Of a DNA stretch of 64,000 nt, positions 20,213-29,186 are shown piece after piece. Positions within the stretch are counted from its first letter, which is position 1; the number at the start of each line of letters is the position of its first letter. This DNA comes from Paenisporosarcina quisquiliarum (GTDB lineage Bacteria > Bacillota > Bacilli > Bacillales_A > Planococcaceae): assembly GCF_027563315.1 (NCBI RefSeq), contig NZ_JAMKBJ010000002.1, positions 310,001 through 374,000 on the forward strand, in the 5' to 3' direction. Made by a program: the position numbers and the translations under genes. Under the pieces are notes generated by a model that saw only the letters and a list, made by a program, of their open reading frames with translations, did no database searches and was not told the origin of the DNA.

Positions 20213-20219
20213 ACCTAGT

Positions 20220-20825
20220 TTATGCTTGAAAAGCTGCTCCTATTTCAGCAGAGTCTTCTAATACTAAAATCCCTTTTTCGGTTGGGGGATCTGGTAATGC
20301 CAATTCTTTTGCTGAACAAATCATTCCACTTGAAGCAACACCACGTAGTTCTGCATCACGAATGACCAAACCACTTGGCATAACAGCGCCAACCTTAGCC
20401 ACCACTACTTTTTGACCGGCTTCAACATTTGGAGCTCCGCATACAATTTGCAACGTTTCTTCGCCTACTTCAACTTGGCAAACGTTCAGTTTATCTGCAT
20501 TAGGGTGTTTTTCTTTTGAGGATACATAACCAACAACAAATTTAGGTGTAAAGTCGACCTCTAATTTTACATCCACTTCATTATCATTCAATATTTGCTG
20601 TAATGATTCCACGATTTCTTGTGTCACTTCAACTGAACCTTGATCAGTTAATTGAAGATGCTTACTTGCACCGAATACATTCAAAGCTCCAACTTCGCCA
20701 GTCTTTGAATCTTTTATCAACGTAATATCGCCTTTAGTTTCTGTTGTCACTTCTTCAAAAGCATTTGTTACCAATTGAACTAAAAGTACGTCTCCTACAC
20801 CTTTTGTATTGTAAAATATGTTCAT
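20220..20825 (-). CDS. ytpR: YtpR, tRNA-binding-domain protein
   Basis: The 201-residue protein has an N-terminal DUF4479 region and a C-terminal OB-fold tRNA-binding domain (about 95-200; [24 protein letters not shown] and [11 protein letters not shown]), as found at the front of PheT and the back of MetG. Its RNA partner is not known from the sequence. ATG overlaps the ytpQ stop as ATGA, indicating translational coupling. Confidence 0.9.
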   Translation of the reverse strand: MNIFYNTKGVGDVLLVQLVTNAFEEVTTETKGDITLIKDSKTGEVGALNVFGASKHLQLTDQGSVEVTQEIVESLQQILNDNEVDVKLEVDFTPKFVVGYVSSKEKHPNADKLNVCQVEVGEETLQIVCGAPNVEAGQKVVVAKVGAVMPSGLVIRDAELRGVASSGMICSAKELALPDPPTEKGILVLEDSAEIGAAFQA

Positions 20826-21637
20826 TTGTCTTTGTTCTCCTTTTGTATACGATTTTTGGCCATTATAAAAATCGGTTCTAATTCACCATCTTCGTAAATG
20901 AAAGATAAAGAGGTGATTGGCACTTTCCCTACTGTAAAGAAATGCATGGTTAACTGGGCAAGGACATCATAGCCAGCCTCATTTCGAATATCTCCGATGA
21001 TTAACACATCCTGATGAGGCACAGATAAGGTCATATCACCATCAATTTTTGATTGCATCTCTTTCAAAAATTGTTCATTCAATATTCGACTCGCGTCATA
21101 GCCATCGTTCGCATTCACGAAATAAAAAATATTGCCAGCTACATGGTCTTCTTTCATGGTTGTTGACAGCTTTCTCACTTGGAAACGCGCAGCTTCCTTC
21201 ATCTCTGAATCTGTAATATTTAACTGGCTCAACATATGTTCATCGAGTAATCGATACGTGTTTCCGAGGTCCAGCGCATAATAGATTCGAGTTTCCGCTG
21301 TATGTTCCGTCACCACAAACGAATGACCTTCATTCGATTTCAATGGGAATGAAGTTGAGCGGATAACCGGATAAATATGCTCGGCTGATTTTGATAAGCC
21401 TTTTTGTTCCTGTTCCATCGCATCAAAAGTCTGGCTAATCGTATAGACAACTTCACGGATAGCCTGATCCTTTTTTATTTCATACTTAGCCAATATTTCA
21501 GGCAGTGAAATTTCCATCCCTTTATTCAACTCGGTATGATTTAGACGCAACCGATCCGTTTTTTTATCATGCTGCCACGTGAAAGAAGGGTTTGGTAACT
21601 CCTGTTTTAATCGTGTGATTAATTGTTCTGGTTTCAA
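20822..21637 (-). CDS. ytpQ: YtpQ, DUF1444 protein
   Basis: This conserved Bacillales protein of unknown function is 271 residues from TTG 21637 ([14 protein letters not shown]). TTG 21637 is chosen because AAGGATGTGG lies just upstream and the length fits the family. The longer frame to ATG 21709 would translate through a hairpin at 21663-21691 and has no ribosome site. The family is mostly cytosolic with a mixed alpha/beta composition and no catalytic motif that I can name. It is coupled to ytpR. Confidence 0.82.
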   Translation of the reverse strand: MKPEQLITRLKQELPNPSFTWQHDKKTDRLRLNHTELNKGMEISLPEILAKYEIKKDQAIREVVYTISQTFDAMEQEQKGLSKSAEHIYPVIRSTSFPLKSNEGHSFVVTEHTAETRIYYALDLGNTYRLLDEHMLSQLNITDSEMKEAARFQVRKLSTTMKEDHVAGNIFYFVNANDGYDASRILNEQFLKEMQSKIDGDMTLSVPHQDVLIIGDIRNEAGYDVLAQLTMHFFTVGKVPITSLSFIYEDGELEPIFIMAKNRIQKENKDK

Positions 21638-21662
21638 AAATTCCACATCCTTTACAAAAGGA

Positions 21663-21691
21663 AGCGGTTCCTCCGATGGGGCGGAACCGCT
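21663..21691 (-). terminator. intra-operon hairpin between ytpP and ytpQ
   Basis: A perfect 9-bp stem, AGCGGTTCC / GGAACCGCT, with CTTCCTTTT after it on the minus strand, acts as a weak terminator or attenuator candidate. Confidence 0.55.
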
Positions 21692-21710
21692 CACTTTACA
21701 TTGGAACATC

Positions 21711-22025
21711 CTATAGAAGTTCTGTTAGGAATTGTTCAATTTCTTCTTTTGTTTTACGATCTTTGCTAACAAAACGACCTGCTTCCAGTCCATTTTTAAA
21801 GACTAAGAAGCTTGGAATTCCATATATATCATGTTCCGCACACAAATCAATAAATTGATCACGGTTAACAGATATAAAAGTAAAGAATTCAAATTTCTCT
21901 TCCACTTCCGGCATGAACGGATCAATAAAATGACAATCCGGACACCAGGCTGCCGTAAACAAAAACACTACGTCTTCCGTCACTTTAAGCGCTTGGAATT
22001 CTTCAACAGATTGTAAATCTCTCAT
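21711..22025 (-). CDS. ytpP: YtpP, thioredoxin-like protein
   Basis: This 104-residue thioredoxin-fold protein has the active site WCPDC near residue 26 (classical thioredoxin has WCGPC) and the cis-proline segment YGIPSF. It probably reduces or isomerises cytosolic thiols. ATG 22025 has AAAGGAGG seven bases upstream; the frame extends eight codons further with no ribosome site. It begins 13 nt after the lipoprotein gene. Confidence 0.9.
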   Translation of the reverse strand: MRDLQSVEEFQALKVTEDVVFLFTAAWCPDCHFIDPFMPEVEEKFEFFTFISVNRDQFIDLCAEHDIYGIPSFLVFKNGLEAGRFVSKDRKTKEEIEQFLTELL

Positions 22026-22038
22026 TCGAATTCCTCCT

Positions 22039-22557
22039 TTAGTCATCAATTTTTACAGAACGAACGATTTTCATCATTTGCTCCATATTTTTCGAAATGT
22101 TAGCTTTATCGGAAATGGTCGTTAATTTCACGCCACCGATACTTGCCATAATTTCAAATTGTTCCTCACCTGATGGTAAAACAGCAATGAAACCAAAGCG
22201 ACCATTTTGCTCAAATGTTTCTTGAGCTAGAATGACATCTTTTTTCTCTGCTTGTAGTAAATCATAAAATAACTGGCTATCTTGTTGTTCATTTGGGTTT
22301 ACAAACAACACGTAAGATTCGTCGTTATCCTTCATGACGATGTTCGTTTCGTCCGAATCTTCCTCTATAGAAAAGCCTCCTGGAACAAATAACTCAACGT
22401 TTTCAATTTGTTCGTTCGGCTCAACTGATTCATTTTGAAAAGCTTCTTTTGCAGCTTTTATTCCTTCTCCCATTTGTTCTTCGGGGGAGGCAGAACAAGC
22501 AACTAAAGATACTAATAAGAAAGGTGCGATTGCAATCCGCATCCATTTTCGTCTCAT
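22039..22557 (-). CDS. putative lipoprotein
   Basis: The 172-residue product has a signal peptide with positively charged start (MRRKWMR), a hydrophobic core and lipobox LVAC with Cys21. The mature part is acidic and mixed alpha/beta, with a segment ending KIVRSVKIDD. ATG 22557 with GGAGGG is preferred to an extension of nine residues. I do not recognise the family. It lies between the DUF84 NTPase and ytpP, all on one strand. Confidence 0.75.
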   Translation of the reverse strand: MRRKWMRIAIAPFLLVSLVACSASPEEQMGEGIKAAKEAFQNESVEPNEQIENVELFVPGGFSIEEDSDETNIVMKDNDESYVLFVNPNEQQDSQLFYDLLQAEKKDVILAQETFEQNGRFGFIAVLPSGEEQFEIMASIGGVKLTTISDKANISKNMEQMMKIVRSVKIDD

Positions 22558-22622
22558 GTTTTTCCCTCCAATCCATGAAAGCACTATGTTCTATTTTAAT
22601 ATGGTTCCCATATCGTTGCAAC

Positions 22623-23153
22623 TTAAGTCGTTTTTTGCGTTTGATTGGCCTTAAAGTATTGTCCAATCAATAGTTTGACGATGTGTTCAAACATATCTCC
22701 CCGATTGACAATTCCATTTGTGAATACACCCACAGCACCGTCTTTATGACGTATGCCTACTTGTTTCGTATACTCATCCATGACAGGACCAAGTTCTTCC
22801 CCTTTTCGAATCGCTGCAGCCACTTCTTCCGGCAATGGGATTTGTGCACCACCAGCGATAAATTGCTGACCTTTTTTCGTATGTAGTATTCCCCAATTAC
22901 ATACAAATAATTGGCCATTTAATTCTTTAACGCCTCCTTCAAGCCCGAACGACATGTCTGCTTGCGATTCTGTTAATGCATGCAATGCCCTGTTCTTTGC
23001 ACCGAGTAAGGTTTCTTCATCTCCAATAGGTTGGTCCGAAACATTTGAGGGTACAGAAAGTGCGTGGAACTCGTAAGTTTCCAGGTATGTAGCGCATACC
23101 TTTTCAACTGCTTGCACTTTTGCCTTATTTTTTGTTCCAATGGCAATTTTCAT
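22623..23153 (-). CDS. inosine/xanthosine triphosphatase-like protein (DUF84/YjjX family)
   Basis: This 176-residue house-cleaning nucleotidase-like protein opens MKIAIGTKNKAKVQAVEKV, the substrate-binding start of the ITPase/YjjX fold, and has the FGLEGGV motif near residue 75 and a DGAVGVFTNG segment near 140. Family members hydrolyse non-canonical purine NTPs (ITP, XTP). ATG 23153 has AAGGAGGT upstream. It follows ytoP across a terminator. Confidence 0.85.
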   Translation of the reverse strand: MKIAIGTKNKAKVQAVEKVCATYLETYEFHALSVPSNVSDQPIGDEETLLGAKNRALHALTESQADMSFGLEGGVKELNGQLFVCNWGILHTKKGQQFIAGGAQIPLPEEVAAAIRKGEELGPVMDEYTKQVGIRHKDGAVGVFTNGIVNRGDMFEHIVKLLIGQYFKANQTQKTT

Positions 23154-23173
23154 AATTACCTCCTTGTTTTCAC

Positions 23174-23207
23174 ACAAAAAAAGCACCTTTTCAGGCACTT
23201 TTTGCTC
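23174..23207 (-). terminator. terminator of ytoP
   Basis: AAAAGTGCC pairs with GGTGCTTTT (two wobbles) on the minus strand, then a run of T. Confidence 0.65.
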
Positions 23208-23219
23208 AATTTAAATTTT

Positions 23220-24293
23220 CTATACGTTTTGACGGATTGTTTCGAGTGTTGTTTTGTCAGCCGAACGGACTAATTTCACAATCAATTCTTTTGCCGCAGC
23301 ATAGTCATCCGTGTGAATGATGGAACCCGACGTATGGATATATCGTGAACAAATTCCTACAACTGCACTCGGTACGCCTTCATTTGACATGTGTACGCGT
23401 CCAGCATCCGTTCCACCTTGAGAAATGAAATATTGGTATGGGATTTTATGAGTTTCAGCAGTATCCAGTACAAATTCGCGCATTCCTCGATGTGTAATCA
23501 TGGATTTGTCAAAGATACGAAGTAAAGTACCTTTCCCAAGTTGACCGAATTCTGTTTTTGAACCTGACATATCATTTGCAGGACTTGCATCTAGTGCGAA
23601 GAATAAGTCAGGTTTAATTAAGCTGGCAGCCGTTTGTGCACCTCTTAGACCCACTTCTTCCATAACATTAGCACCAGAATACAACGTATTTGGTAATTTT
23701 TCATCTTTCAGTTCTTTTAATAATTCGATAGCAAGTCCACAGCCATAACGGTTATCCCAAGCTTTGGCTAATATTTTTTTATTATTTGCCATCGGCGTAA
23801 ACGCACAGACCGGCACAATTTGTTGACCAGGTTTGATCCCGATTTTTTTGGCATCTTCCAAATCATCTGCACCAATATCAATGAGCATGTTTTTAATATC
23901 CATTGGTTTGTTGCGTACAGCATCGCTTAGTAAGTGTGGAGGAATCGATCCGATCACTCCGACAACAGGTCCATTATCTGTGATAATTTCGACGCGCTGT
24001 GCAAGTAAAACCTGGCTCCACCATCCACCTAGCGGCTGGAATCGCAGCATGCCGTTTTCTGTAATTTGCGTCACCATGAAGCCGACTTCATCCATATGTC
24101 CAGCGACCATGATACGAGGGCCTTGGTCATCCCCTTTTTTCACTCCAAAAATACCACCTAAATGGTCTTGTACAATTTCATCAGAGTATTTTTCAAGTTC
24201 GCTTCTCATAAACTTTCTCATAGCGTGTTCATTGCCCGGTGCGCCTGGAAGTTCCGTTAACGTTTTAAATAATTGTAGTGTTTCTGAGTTCAA
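23220..24293 (-). CDS. ytoP: M42-family metallo-aminopeptidase YtoP
   Basis: The 357-residue enzyme belongs to the M42 (glutamyl aminopeptidase/TET) family. Metal and catalytic motifs are seen in order: [10 protein letters not shown] (~65-74), [18 protein letters not shown], the Asp in [10 protein letters not shown], and a C-terminal H in YIHTSGS. Such enzymes form large cytosolic shells that trim N-terminal residues from peptides. It is divergent from ytzB. Confidence 0.93.
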   Translation of the reverse strand: MNSETLQLFKTLTELPGAPGNEHAMRKFMRSELEKYSDEIVQDHLGGIFGVKKGDDQGPRIMVAGHMDEVGFMVTQITENGMLRFQPLGGWWSQVLLAQRVEIITDNGPVVGVIGSIPPHLLSDAVRNKPMDIKNMLIDIGADDLEDAKKIGIKPGQQIVPVCAFTPMANNKKILAKAWDNRYGCGLAIELLKELKDEKLPNTLYSGANVMEEVGLRGAQTAASLIKPDLFFALDASPANDMSGSKTEFGQLGKGTLLRIFDKSMITHRGMREFVLDTAETHKIPYQYFISQGGTDAGRVHMSNEGVPSAVVGICSRYIHTSGSIIHTDDYAAAKELIVKLVRSADKTTLETIRQNV

Positions 24294-24463
24294 TGTCTTA
24301 TCCCCCTAAGTACATACAGTCATTCATATTGTAGTTGATTTATCAGAACATTTCCATCTTTTTTCCTTCGACCTTCGAATTATTTTTATGTATGGCTTAT
24401 ACTCTGTCTGTGGGACTCAATTATGATACACTGAAAAAAATGGTTATATTAGGAGGTTTTTTA

Positions 24464-24775
24464 ATGAGAACAAGAGATTTACTTCTTGGTTTTTCCACGG
24501 GTATTGCAGCAGGGTTCTTAATTCGCGAAGCTGCCCATCGAATTGACCCAACAAAACCGGCCGAACTCGTTTTGCATGGCATCAAACAATCGTTTAAAGC
24601 TGAAGGACCCATTGATGGTTCGTGGATTTATATGAAAACTGAACCTTTCAAACGTCAAGCAATCTCAACAGATGTTTACAGAGGTGGCATTTCACGAGTG
24701 CGTGAAGGTGAAATCGAGCAATTTGAGTTCTTTGCTGATGCACGAACAGGTACTGTCGTTGAATTAATCAAAATA
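24464..24775 (+). CDS. ytzB: YtzB, small PepSY-like protein
   Basis: The 103-residue protein starts at ATG 24464, with AGGAGG eight bases upstream; the longer frame from 24335 has no ribosome site. The N-terminus has a short hydrophobic stretch (LLLGFSTGIAAGFLI), and the rest resembles a single PepSY-like repeat ending in GTVVELIKI. Possibly membrane-attached with a regulatory or chaperone role; function unknown. Neighbour of ytoP as in B. subtilis. Confidence 0.8.
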
Positions 24776-24895
24776 TAAGACAAAAGCGATCCCGTTTTTC
24801 TGATAAGGCGTTCTGTTTTGAATCAATTTTTTAAAAATATCACGTCAAAACGCTTAAGTTTTGAGCTTCTTTTAGATAATTAAATATCAACTCAT

Positions 24896-24924
24896 TTAGC
24901 TCCGCTTTTAGCGGGGCTTTTTTA
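24896..24924 (+). terminator. terminator downstream of ytzB
   Basis: AGCTCCGC and GCGGGGCT (one wobble) with TTTTA loop and six T. Confidence 0.8.
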
Positions 24925-25020
24925 ATAAAAGTTGATGAGTGGCATTTTTTTCAGAAGGTTTTAAAGTATTCATAGAGAATGTAGGTATAAATTCTAAATT
25001 GAGGAAAGGTGGTTAATTTA

Positions 25021-25602
25021 ATGCCCACTGTATATCATTCGAATACATTTATTCCAGAATTAGTTCAGGCCGGCAAGCTGTTAGCTAAAACATATGATTT
25101 TGAAAATTCCTGTTCAGATGAAGCTGGAAGATTACTATCAATTCTCACTGGACAAATTACACAAGGAAAAATTCTTGAGATTGGAACTGGTTATGGTGTA
25201 GGGAGCTCTTGGATACTTTCATCTATTGCTCCAAAAGTAAAATTTATTACGGTGGATAATTCAAAGGAAAAAATCGATGCTACTGCCAATCATATTAGCC
25301 ATAACCAAGCGGAATTTATTTGTGGGGATTGGAAAGAGGTTATTACAAAAGGGCCTTTTCAATTTATTTTTGCCGATGCAGCTGCTGCAAAAACGATTGA
25401 AGGAGAATTATTATTTAATATTTTAAATATCGGTGGAATTTTATTTATGGATGATTTTACCCCTGAAGAGCACTTCCCTGAAGAATGGAAAGGGAAACCC
25501 GATAAAGTCAGAGAATATTGGTTAAATCATAGTGGATTGAAAGCAACAGAAATTTACTTAACATCAACTTCCTCCGCAATAATAGCAACAAGGATTAAAT
25601 AA
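25021..25602 (+). CDS. class I SAM-dependent O-methyltransferase-like protein
   Basis: The 193-residue Rossmann methyltransferase has a SAM-binding motif I ILEIGTGYGVGSSWIL near residue 55, an acidic motif II FITVDNS, and FIFADAA as motif IV. The pattern fits the caffeoyl-CoA/catechol O-methyltransferase group, but the substrate is unknown. ATG 25021 is better spaced from AAAGGTGG than GTG 25009. The gene is visibly richer in A+T than its neighbours and stands alone between non-coding stretches, so it may be a later arrival in this otherwise conserved locus (inference). Confidence 0.82.
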   Translation: MPTVYHSNTFIPELVQAGKLLAKTYDFENSCSDEAGRLLSILTGQITQGKILEIGTGYGVGSSWILSSIAPKVKFITVDNSKEKIDATANHISHNQAEFICGDWKEVITKGPFQFIFADAAAAKTIEGELLFNILNIGGILFMDDFTPEEHFPEEWKGKPDKVREYWLNHSGLKATEIYLTSTSSAIIATRIK

Positions 25603-25741
25603 GAATAATACATTTATACTATGGTGGTTTAGCTGAAGAATGTATTTTACGCTGAACATTTTGTATGGCGTTTTCTATTTACTCAAATACGTATGAATTC
25701 CAAAGTGTAATTAACATATCATTTAGAGCTATATTAATTTC

Positions 25742-25761
25742 GTTACAATTATAATTGTAAC
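25742..25761. promoter_or_regulatory. perfect 20-bp palindrome, operator-like
   Basis: GTTACAATTATAATTGTAAC is exactly self-complementary. It resembles MarR/OhrR-type operators (TACAATT-AATTGTA), but no promoter or gene start is nearby. Confidence 0.45.
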
Positions 25762-25832
25762 TCGTTTAATTGACCTTCAATTTGGTGGTTCAAAAAGTCA
25801 ATAAAAGTATAATAAACGTCGATACAACATTA

Positions 25833-25876
25833 AAAAATAAGCATCCAATTGATATGTTAATTGGATGCTTATTTAT
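25833..25876. terminator. bidirectional terminator
   Basis: A perfect 16-bp stem, AAATAAGCATCCAATT with its complement, around an 8-nt loop. Confidence 0.75.
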
Positions 25877-25975
25877 GGTTCTAGTTTCAATTTAGTGATT
25901 TAAAACTGAACGGCATAGTTTTCCAGAGGGATCGCTTTTTTATTTGGCTCGGTTAAACTCATTGAAGTAAAAGGA

Positions 25976-26824
25976 TTAATTGTTCGTCCGTTCTAATTTT
26001 CCGATGATTTCTTTCCCTGTTTCATCCCACTTAATTAAACGGTAATAGGCGTCATGATAGAAGATGAATGAATGACCGTTAGCCAATGCCTCTGCCATGA
26101 TTTTTTCTTTGGCAAAAACAGAAGTCATCGGGTAATCATCAAAAGCGAGAACCCACAGTGGATTTTGATGTGCATGAGTTGGCATGATATCCGCCATATG
26201 GATAATTGTTTCGCCATTTTGTTCAAGCTTGATGATGCAATGCCCATCACTGTGACCTCCTGTATGAATCATTCGGACACCAGGAAGAACCTCCAGTTCG
26301 CCTTCAAATGTTTCAACCTGGCTCTGGATAGCTTCCCAATTTTCTTTCCAATATGTATTTCTTGAGCGAATGTTGGGATTGCGCACTTCGTTCCACTCAA
26401 TTGCAGATAAATGAATCTTCGCATTTGGGAATGTAGAAACAAGTTGATCGTTTTCTCTTTTTGTCAGACCAGAAGCATGATCTGCGTGCATATGTGTCAT
26501 AAGAACATAATCAATATCTTCTGTTAATAGTCCTAAAGAAGCCAATGAATCCTCGAGTTGAGACTGAGCTTTTACCCCATTATTACGTAATTGTCTCTCG
26601 TCCATTTTATTGAAACCTACTCCGGTATCAATCAATAAGTTTTTCCCATCTACTTGAATCAGAATAGGGTCGGTACTCATACCAATTTGGTTTGAATCGT
26701 TTGCTGGATATTTTTTTGACCAGAGCATTTTTGGGACCACACCAAACATAGAACCCCCGTCCAAATTTGTGAAGCCTCCGTTTAACCATGATAACGTCAT
26801 TTTGTGAAATATGTATTGATCCAT
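25976..26824 (-). CDS. ytnP: YtnP, metallo-beta-lactamase-fold lactonase-like hydrolase
   Basis: The 282-residue dinuclear-zinc hydrolase has THMHADHASG (HxHxDH, near residue 110), GGHSDGH as the second metal motif and MADIMPTHAHQNP downstream. It aligns well in memory with B. subtilis YtnP, a quorum-quenching lactonase that also interferes with Streptomyces signalling. A role against lactone signals of competitors is therefore plausible but not shown by sequence alone. AAAGGAGG precedes ATG. It stands next to trmB, as in B. subtilis. Confidence 0.92.
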   Translation of the reverse strand: MDQYIFHKMTLSWLNGGFTNLDGGSMFGVVPKMLWSKKYPANDSNQIGMSTDPILIQVDGKNLLIDTGVGFNKMDERQLRNNGVKAQSQLEDSLASLGLLTEDIDYVLMTHMHADHASGLTKRENDQLVSTFPNAKIHLSAIEWNEVRNPNIRSRNTYWKENWEAIQSQVETFEGELEVLPGVRMIHTGGHSDGHCIIKLEQNGETIIHMADIMPTHAHQNPLWVLAFDDYPMTSVFAKEKIMAEALANGHSFIFYHDAYYRLIKWDETGKEIIGKLERTNN

Positions 26825-26857
26825 TTGGAACCCTCCTTTGTACTGTTTTCAGTGTAT

Positions 26858-26894
26858 CAAAAAATGCCACGACAATCTCTTGATTGCGTGGCGA
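26858..26894 (-). terminator. terminator of trmB
   Basis: GCCACGCAATC pairs with GATTGTCGTGGC on the minus strand (one bulge), followed by a run of T. Confidence 0.75.
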
Positions 26895-26907
26895 GCATGT
26901 TTGATCT

Positions 26908-27564
26908 TTAATCAGCCTTTTTCGTCAAAAATTGAGATTCAAGGCGATAGATTGGTTGTCCTTTAGCAGAGAACTTTTCTTCGTATTCCGTCATGATATT
27001 ATCTTCTGGCATGTTTGCATGTAAATCCAGAGAAACATATTTTAATAACATGCCATAAGCGGACATGCTCATTAACGAGAATTCAAAAAGTCCACGGTTG
27101 TCTGTTTTGAAATGTACTTCCCCATTATCAACCAAAATTGATTCGTATAACTTCAAGAAGTTCCCGTGCGATAATCTTCTTTTCTCATGTCTCGTTTTTG
27201 GCCAAGGATCCGAGAAGTTTAAATAAACACGACTGACATCATTCTTTTCAAAGAATTTCGCCAAATGTGCCCCATTCACTTTTAATAATTTCAAGTTTGG
27301 TAATGTACCTGCTTCCAGCGCATTTTCAAGAGCTGAAACGATGACACTATCGTATAACTCGATCCCCATATAATTAATATCAGGATTGGCTTTCGCCATT
27401 CCTGTTACAAATTGTCCTTTTCCTGTACCTACTTCAATATGCAAAGGTTTGTCATTTTGAAAGAGTTCTCCCCATTTGCCTTTATAGTCTTCCGGATTTG
27501 GAATCACTATATGTGGGTGTGCAGCAATAAAATCTTCTGCCCATGGTTTATTGCGTAATCTCAT
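26908..27564 (-). CDS. trmB: tRNA (guanine-N7)-methyltransferase
   Basis: The 218-residue SAM enzyme makes m7G46 in tRNA. Motif I is [10 protein letters not shown] (~43), and the family signature [15 protein letters not shown] lies near residue 115. The length is typical. ATG follows AGGAAT. In B. subtilis this gene is ytmQ/trmB in the same setting. Confidence 0.95.
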   Translation of the reverse strand: MRLRNKPWAEDFIAAHPHIVIPNPEDYKGKWGELFQNDKPLHIEVGTGKGQFVTGMAKANPDINYMGIELYDSVIVSALENALEAGTLPNLKLLKVNGAHLAKFFEKNDVSRVYLNFSDPWPKTRHEKRRLSHGNFLKLYESILVDNGEVHFKTDNRGLFEFSLMSMSAYGMLLKYVSLDLHANMPEDNIMTEYEEKFSAKGQPIYRLESQFLTKKAD

Positions 27565-27633
27565 AATCTATTCCTACTTTCATACGTGCTTTTCGACTAT
27601 ACATTATCATCCAAGATTCCACTATCGTCAAGC

Positions 27634-28554
27634 TCATGTCAATTTTGTCATTCTCCATCGCTTAGGTAGTACGGAAAATTCGTCTGCAAAATGAGGAGAC
27701 GTTTTTCCCGCATACTCCCCATCAGTGTGTCGATACATAGTATTATTAGTGGTTAAAGAGAAAGATGTAGCTGACATTTGGTGGACTTCTTTAAACGATG
27801 TATGCTTCCCGAAAAATACCGAAACAAAAACGAGCAAAAGTTTAATTCGTGATAAATGGTGGACAACGGTTAATTCAATTTGACCATCAGCTGGATTGGA
27901 CTGCGGTGAGATTTTCATGCCACCTCCAAAATAAGGCTGGTTACTTACAGTGGCAAACCACACCTTCTCAAGCTTTTTGCTGTGATTCGGCATATTTACT
28001 GTTAAGTCAAAGTGTTTAAATGTAACCAATGTCTTGATTAAAAAGAAAGTATAAGCGAGTTTGCCGAGATTGAATTTATTCAATATTTTTTTGACGGGTG
28101 ATTTGTTCACTTGGTAGGCAATGTAAGCGTCAAAACCGATTCCTGCATTGTTGACAAAATAGTACTTTTTATCCTGATCATTCATTAAACCAATATCCAT
28201 TTCAATAGCCACCCTTTGCGACTGCACATACTTGTTTACTTCGTGTGCGTTTCGAAAGGATAAAAATCCTCGTCCAAAATCGTTGCCAGAACCAGCTCCA
28301 ACTACTCCAACAATACAATTTGAACAATCGAGTGTCCCTTCTATCACTTCGTGGGCAGTGCCATCTCCTCCAAATGCAATAATAAACTGGGACTCTCCCG
28401 TTTCAGCGCATTTTCTAGCCAAAGCAGTCGCATGTTTTGGACTGGTTGTCATGTGGAAATCATATATGAAATTTAATTTATGTTTGAATTTTTCCCAGCG
28501 TTTCAACGACTTTCCGTTTCCGGCTGTGGGATTTACAATGATTGTTATTTTCAT
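27634..28554 (-). CDS. ytlR: diacylglycerol/lipid kinase family protein YtlR
   Basis: The 306-residue protein has the DAGK catalytic core: IVNPTAGNGKSLKRW at the start, FGGDGTAHEVIEG near 70 and GSGNDFGRGF near 97. Members phosphorylate lipids using ATP at the membrane surface; the exact lipid is unknown for YtlR. Its ATG lies 4 nt after the thpR stop and its ribosome site AAAGGAC includes that stop, so translation is coupled. Confidence 0.9.
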   Translation of the reverse strand: MKITIIVNPTAGNGKSLKRWEKFKHKLNFIYDFHMTTSPKHATALARKCAETGESQFIIAFGGDGTAHEVIEGTLDCSNCIVGVVGAGSGNDFGRGFLSFRNAHEVNKYVQSQRVAIEMDIGLMNDQDKKYYFVNNAGIGFDAYIAYQVNKSPVKKILNKFNLGKLAYTFFLIKTLVTFKHFDLTVNMPNHSKKLEKVWFATVSNQPYFGGGMKISPQSNPADGQIELTVVHHLSRIKLLLVFVSVFFGKHTSFKEVHQMSATSFSLTTNNTMYRHTDGEYAGKTSPHFADEFSVLPKRWRMTKLT

Positions 28555-28558
28555 CCGT

Positions 28559-29098
28559 TTAGTCCTTTAAGGTAATGGTATGGATTGCTTGATAAGAAGG
28601 AATGACTCCGGGATTAATTGAGAATAAGGAAAACTCTTTTACAGTGAACTTATTTGATGCAATATGCATGTCTTTTGAAAAATGTTCTTGTTGACCTCTC
28701 GACTTTTTGGCTAAAGTGATATGCGGAACAAACTTTTTGGTATCCACAGGTAATGAAAGATCCAGGCATTTTTCTAGGACTGCACTTTGCAATTCGATTA
28801 ATTTCGGTTGTTCCTCGATTGCTGCATAGATAACACGTGGCGTAGCAGGATTTCCAAATGTTGAAACGCCGGAAAGAGTAACAATCATAGTTTTCAGGGA
28901 GTCAATATCGTCCAACGCTTGCATCAATGATTTAAGCTTTCCGCCTTCCACTGCCCCTAAATAAACTAACGTGATATGCAAATCCTCTGCAGGGGGTAAT
29001 TTTTTGTGTGATTGTTCCAACTGCCAACGATCTCGTGAATGAACGAGTTGTCGGGACAGCTCAATTGGTAGTTTTACCCCGATAAAATAATGTTGCAT
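28559..29098 (-). CDS. thpR: RNA 2',3'-cyclic phosphodiesterase (LigT/ThpR, B. subtilis YtlP)
   Basis: The 179-residue 2H phosphoesterase has both HxT motifs (LHITLVYLG near residue 43 and PHITLAKK near 127). Family members open 2',3'-cyclic phosphates on RNA ends. ATG follows GGGTGG. Operon with ytlR. Confidence 0.92.
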   Translation of the reverse strand: MQHYFIGVKLPIELSRQLVHSRDRWQLEQSHKKLPPAEDLHITLVYLGAVEGGKLKSLMQALDDIDSLKTMIVTLSGVSTFGNPATPRVIYAAIEEQPKLIELQSAVLEKCLDLSLPVDTKKFVPHITLAKKSRGQQEHFSKDMHIASNKFTVKEFSLFSINPGVIPSYQAIHTITLKD

Positions 29099-29147
29099 CC
29101 CCTATACACCACCCTTTTTATACAATTCAGTTTACAGGAATAAAGAT

Positions 29148-29186
29148 AAAAAAAATACCCCTCCACCGTAGTGGAGAGGGAATGTA
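29148..29186 (-). terminator. terminator of dat
   Basis: CCTCTCCAC / GTGGAGGGG stem on the minus strand, then eight T. Confidence 0.85.

Larger units (their letters stand above)
25603..25975. other. non-coding stretch with a 20-bp palindrome
   Basis: No credible gene is visible. The stretch is AT-rich and holds a perfect palindrome (25742-25761) and a terminator (25833-25876). Both flanking genes point into it. Confidence 0.6.
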
